From contig JAJRVQ010000104.1 of the NCBI GenBank assembly GCA_024277255.1, positions 1 through 57,500 on the forward strand: a DNA stretch of 57,500 bases, read 5' to 3'. The notes below the pieces were generated by a model. The model was given only the letters and a program-made list of their open reading frames with translations. It was not told where the DNA came from and ran no database searches. This document shows positions 54,589-57,500 of this stretch, in pieces. The first letter of the stretch is position 1. Every line of letters begins with the position of its first letter. The stretch is from Acidobacteriota bacterium (lineage in GTDB: Bacteria > Acidobacteriota > Thermoanaerobaculia > Multivoradales > SZUA-115). The position numbers were made by a program, and so were the translations under genes.

Positions 54589-55782
54589 ATGACCATCGCA
54601 AAACCGCTGTTGATGATTCCGGGCCCTATCGAGGTTTCTCCTGCCGTCACACAGGCCTTCTCGGTGCCGCCGCCGAGCCACCTGGCCCCCTCGGTCATCG
54701 AGGCCTTCGGCGCTTCCCTCGAGTTGATGCGCAAGCTGTGGATGGCTCCGCCCGAGAGCCAGCCCTTCGTGCTCGCTGGCGGCGGGACGGCGGCGATGGA
54801 GATGGCCGTCGCCAACCTGATCGAACCCGAGGAGAGAGTGCTGGTGGTCAACACCGGCTATTTCTCCTCTCGCTTGGCAGAGATGCTCCGCCGCCAGGGG
54901 GCGCTGGTGGTTGAGGTCGAAGCACCGGTCGGTGAAGGGCCGAGTGCACAGGAGATCGAGGCGGCGCTGGTCGGCCTGGCGGAGTTGGGACCGATCAAAG
55001 GTCTCTTCGCCACCCACGTGGACACCTCGACGGGAGTTTGCCTCGATCCGGAGCCGCTGGCGCGGTTGGCTCGCCGGTATGGTGCCCTGTCCGTCTTCGA
55101 CGGCGTTTGTGCCACTGCCGCCGAGGAGTTCCGCATGGAGGAGTGGGATGCAGATCTCTACCTAACCGCCTCGCAGAAAGCGATCGGCTTGCCGCCGGGG
55201 TTGGCTCTGATGGTGGTTTCCGAACGCGCCTTGGCCGCCCGTGAGAGCCGTCGAGCGACGGCGCCGCCGATGGTCCTCGACTGGCAGCAGTGGTTGCCGA
55301 TCATGGGCGCCTACGAAGAGCGCCGGCCGAGCTACTTCTCAACCCCGGCGACCAATCTGATCTTGGCCCTGCCGGTCAGCTTGCGCGAGATCTTGGCCGA
55401 CGGGCCCGAAGCGCGCTGCGACCTGCACCGCTCGGTGGCCACGGCGCTGCGCCGGGCGTGGCAGGAACTCGGCCTTGAACCGGTCCCCCGGCGCGCGGAG
55501 CTGGTGTCCAATGCCCTCAGTGCGCTGCGTTTCCCCGCGGGGGTCGACGGTAGCTTGGTCGGACGTATCGCCGCCGAAGGCGTGATCGTCGCCGGTGGAC
55601 TCCACCCGGAGATCCGCGGCGAGTACTTTCGCGTTGGCCACATGGGCTATTGCCTGACGCAGCCGGCGATGATTCGCCGCACCGTCGAGGCGGTGGCCAA
55701 GGCACTGGCCGCCGGCGGACGGCCGATCGACGTGGATGGCGCGGTGGAGGCACTGGGTGAATTCGGAGACGCAGCAGCGTGA
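54589..55782 (+). CDS. Class V PLP aminotransferase (alanine-glyoxylate / serine-pyruvate type)
   Basis: 397 aa. Family signatures from the start: 'MIPGPIEVSPAVTQAF', 'FVLAGGGTAAMEMAVANL' (PLP phosphate site), 'FDGVCATAAEEFRM' (Asp for pyridine N), Lys in 'YLTASQKAIGLPPG' (Schiff base), 'RPSYFSTPATNLILAL' and 'GEYFRVGHMGYC' (carboxylate Arg). Soluble and cytoplasmic. It probably interconverts serine, alanine, glyoxylate and pyruvate or acts in a phosphonate or purine route; substrate not certain. Divergent from the FG-GAP genes. Confidence 0.9.
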   Translation: MTIAKPLLMIPGPIEVSPAVTQAFSVPPPSHLAPSVIEAFGASLELMRKLWMAPPESQPFVLAGGGTAAMEMAVANLIEPEERVLVVNTGYFSSRLAEMLRRQGALVVEVEAPVGEGPSAQEIEAALVGLAELGPIKGLFATHVDTSTGVCLDPEPLARLARRYGALSVFDGVCATAAEEFRMEEWDADLYLTASQKAIGLPPGLALMVVSERALAARESRRATAPPMVLDWQQWLPIMGAYEERRPSYFSTPATNLILALPVSLREILADGPEARCDLHRSVATALRRAWQELGLEPVPRRAELVSNALSALRFPAGVDGSLVGRIAAEGVIVAGGLHPEIRGEYFRVGHMGYCLTQPAMIRRTVEAVAKALAAGGRPIDVDGAVEALGEFGDAAA

Positions 55783-55941
55783 GCCGCCGGAAGCTGCCGG
55801 TACAGGGGGCCGCTAGCCCTGGGATCCGTTGGCCAAGTACTTCGTTCGGTGGTGCACTGCGCCGTTCATCGGACTGTTAATCGGGGCGTGATATATCGAG
55901 ATTTCCCGGTAACGCACTACGCGAGTATGGAGGAGCGAACG

Positions 55942-57500
55942 ATGCGGAGCATGCAGGAAAGACAGAGCGAGCGGAGCAAGCGGCTGAGGCGGTTTGTCGT
56001 GGTGATCATCGGCCTCATGGTCCTCCTAGTTACGATGCGACACCTGATTCGACGGGGTAAGATCCTCCATCGGAGTTCGTCTCCCGTGCGCGGCGTATTC
56101 AATCCGGCAGTCAGCGCGGCACCCGCGAGCGGGGTGGTCAATCTGTCGGTGTTGGGCCGGGGCGACCGGACACGGATTCTGCGTGCGGTGCGCAACCGGT
56201 TGGCGCGCGGGCAAACGCTCGATCTTCAATTGGCGGTGGACGAGCGAGTCGAGCCCATCGCCGTGGTCAGCCTCTCTCGCCCTCGACAGCCGGCTCTGGT
56301 GGCGCAGGGCCGGGGTGAGAGCTACACGGTCGCCTTGGAGTCGGCGGTCGAAGATCTGGAGCGGCGAAGCAACGCCGAGCAGATCGACGGCGGGCTGCTG
56401 AAGATCGACCTGGCCGCCTGGGTGGGCCCGAGCGAGGAGGTCAATCGAGAAGGGCGAGCACGGATCGAGCGCAGCCTGGAGGGACTCCGGCTGGAGAAGA
56501 GCGGCCTGGTGCTGCTTCCCGAAGAGCTGCTCGCCTGGCGGATCGTCGACTCGAAGAGGAAGTTCCGCGACGGTCGGTTGACCTTGTACCTGAAGGAAGG
56601 CGGGCGAGGCCGGCAGGACGGTTCGCGGCCCAGGATGCTCGGTCCCTTCCGCCGCCTGCGCTTCGACAGCTTCATCGAAGGGGAGGACGGCCTTGTAGAG
56701 CGCCTCTACCGGGGCAACCTGTTGGATCCCGACCTTTCACCGCAGGCCCTGCTCACCAGTGCTCTGGCCGGCGGCGAGTACCTCTTGCGCCACCTGAAGG
56801 CCGATGGGACCTTCAACTACAGCTATCGTCCCAAGCGCGACAATTACGATGAGGGCTACAACCTTCTGCGCCATGCCGGTAGCTGCTATGCCTTGGTGGA
56901 ACTGGCGCGCGACAGCGGCGATCAGCGCTTTTTGGCAGGAGCGAAGCGGGGGCTGAAAGCTCTGCTCAAGGAGGCGAGGCGGGTGCCGCGGTCAGGGAAC
57001 TTCGCCGGCGACGTCCAGGCGATCGTCTCCCCCGGCGAAGAGGCCAAACTTGGAGGCTCCGCCCTGGCCCTTCTCGCCCTGGTCGAGTACCAGCGGGTCA
57101 GCGAGGACTCCGCCTGGCTCGATCAGGCCCGTGCCTTCGCCCGCTTCCTGGCATTCCAGCAAGAAGAGAGCGGCCATTTTCGATCCAAATACTTCTTCGG
57201 CAAACCGGACGACGAGCCCTTCGAGTCGATCTACTACCCAGGCGAGGCGATCTTGGCACTGACCCGCCTCTACCGGATCGATCCCAATCCGGATTGGCTG
57301 AATACGGCCAGCAAGGGCGCGGATTGGCTCATCGAAGTGCGAGATCAGGGCAAGGCGGTCAATGAGCTGCCGCACGATCACTGGCTGTTGATCGCCTTGA
57401 ACGAGCTTTCCTCCCTCACCGTGGGTGACGCCTACCCGAACCAGGCCAAGAAGATCGCGCAATCGATCTTGGCGGCGCAGCGCAGCCGCTCCCCATGGCC
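55942..57500 (+). CDS. Membrane-anchored AMMECR1-like / six-hairpin glycosidase-fold protein (3' end outside window)
   Basis: 519 codons with no stop before the window ends. ATG 55942 has GGAGGAG six nt upstream; ATG 55927 is also in frame. Residues 15-35 are a membrane helix ('FVVVIIGLMVLLVTM'). The segment at about 60-250 is alpha/beta, perhaps AMMECR1-like. From about 255 it consists of helical hairpins with repeated aromatic/acidic motifs ('FNYSYRPKRDNYDEGYNLLRHAGSCYALVELAR', 'GGSALALLALVEYQ', 'YPGEAILALTRLYRID', 'DHWLLIALNEL'), the alpha/alpha toroid seen in six-hairpin glycosidases and related proteins. Possibly polysaccharide-active outside the cytoplasm. Catalytic residues cannot be assigned with confidence. 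Confidence 0.7.
   Translation, partial: MRSMQERQSERSKRLRRFVVVIIGLMVLLVTMRHLIRRGKILHRSSSPVRGVFNPAVSAAPASGVVNLSVLGRGDRTRILRAVRNRLARGQTLDLQLAVDERVEPIAVVSLSRPRQPALVAQGRGESYTVALESAVEDLERRSNAEQIDGGLLKIDLAAWVGPSEEVNREGRARIERSLEGLRLEKSGLVLLPEELLAWRIVDSKRKFRDGRLTLYLKEGGRGRQDGSRPRMLGPFRRLRFDSFIEGEDGLVERLYRGNLLDPDLSPQALLTSALAGGEYLLRHLKADGTFNYSYRPKRDNYDEGYNLLRHAGSCYALVELARDSGDQRFLAGAKRGLKALLKEARRVPRSGNFAGDVQAIVSPGEEAKLGGSALALLALVEYQRVSEDSAWLDQARAFARFLAFQQEESGHFRSKYFFGKPDDEPFESIYYPGEAILALTRLYRIDPNPDWLNTASKGADWLIEVRDQGKAVNELPHDHWLLIALNELSSLTVGDAYPNQAKKIAQSILAAQRSRSPW

Noticed and set aside
1..57500. CRISPR array, tRNA (including selC) and rRNA genes
   Set aside because: No regularly spaced repeats and no cloverleaf or T-loop pattern outside coding genes were found on reading. 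Sec machinery must be elsewhere in the genome.

Overview
The window is GC-rich, densely coded DNA from a Gram-negative bacterium. Outer-membrane barrels, lipoproteins, many exported multiheme cytochromes, FG-GAP/ASPIC (CRTAC1-like) proteins, NHL propellers, amidohydrolases with a CIA30-like domain and Tat-type amidases together suggest Acidobacteriota, perhaps the Thermoanaerobaculia side. That placement is an inference from gene content. No rRNA or tRNA gene is visible to confirm it.

Region 1 (1-9637) is one same-strand, tightly overlapping cluster for electron transfer through the envelope. It holds the end of a multiheme cytochrome, an intrinsic terminator, an outer-membrane beta-barrel, an NHL-propeller lipoprotein, a tetraheme and an octaheme cytochrome, a small lipoprotein, a second NHL propeller, a 15-heme cytochrome and a c554-like tetraheme cytochrome. 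Several genes share ATGA stop/start overlaps. The layout looks like a porin-cytochrome (extracellular electron transfer) locus. Region 2 (9681-14053) encodes an NAD-linked formate dehydrogenase: a fused NuoE/NuoF-type subunit and a molybdopterin subunit whose reading frame crosses an in-frame TGA at the position of the family's catalytic selenocysteine, followed by a SECIS-like hairpin.

Region 3 (14050-16810) is a decayed accessory patch: a collapsed nucleotidyltransferase, two unrelated cysteine-rich secreted small proteins, and a NarL-type response regulator joined to the last part of a lost histidine kinase. Region 4 (16820-19539) is the EF-P beta-lysylation module (efp, epmA, epmB). Region 5 (19638-28469) holds an MMPL exporter, then a minus-strand group (MocA-like nucleotidyltransferase, APH-type kinase, DUF3179 protein, DUF1015, rhodanese-like), then nadE. 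The DUF3179 gene is the most striking item. It is split by one in-frame TGA exactly where the family has its conserved Cys (the CPL motif), with a 7-bp hairpin 13 nt downstream, so it is a candidate new selenoprotein family in a genome that already has a Sec-type formate dehydrogenase.

Region 6 (28554-45026) carries two toxin-antitoxin pairs (MazEF with a clear promoter and operator; Phd/VapC), an MDMPI-type protein, a Tat amidase, an MscS channel, two amidohydrolases (one without the metal HxH motif), a di-heme oxidoreductase, an ankyrin lipoprotein, a CLC channel and HflX. Region 7 (45035-57500) holds a Pro-rich exported protein, three consecutive FG-GAP/ASPIC proteins, a class V aminotransferase and a membrane-anchored alpha/alpha-barrel protein that runs off the end. 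Several genes (fdhB, nadE, the class V aminotransferase) have a -10-like hexamer only 6-8 nt before the ATG and no Shine-Dalgarno, suggesting leaderless transcripts.
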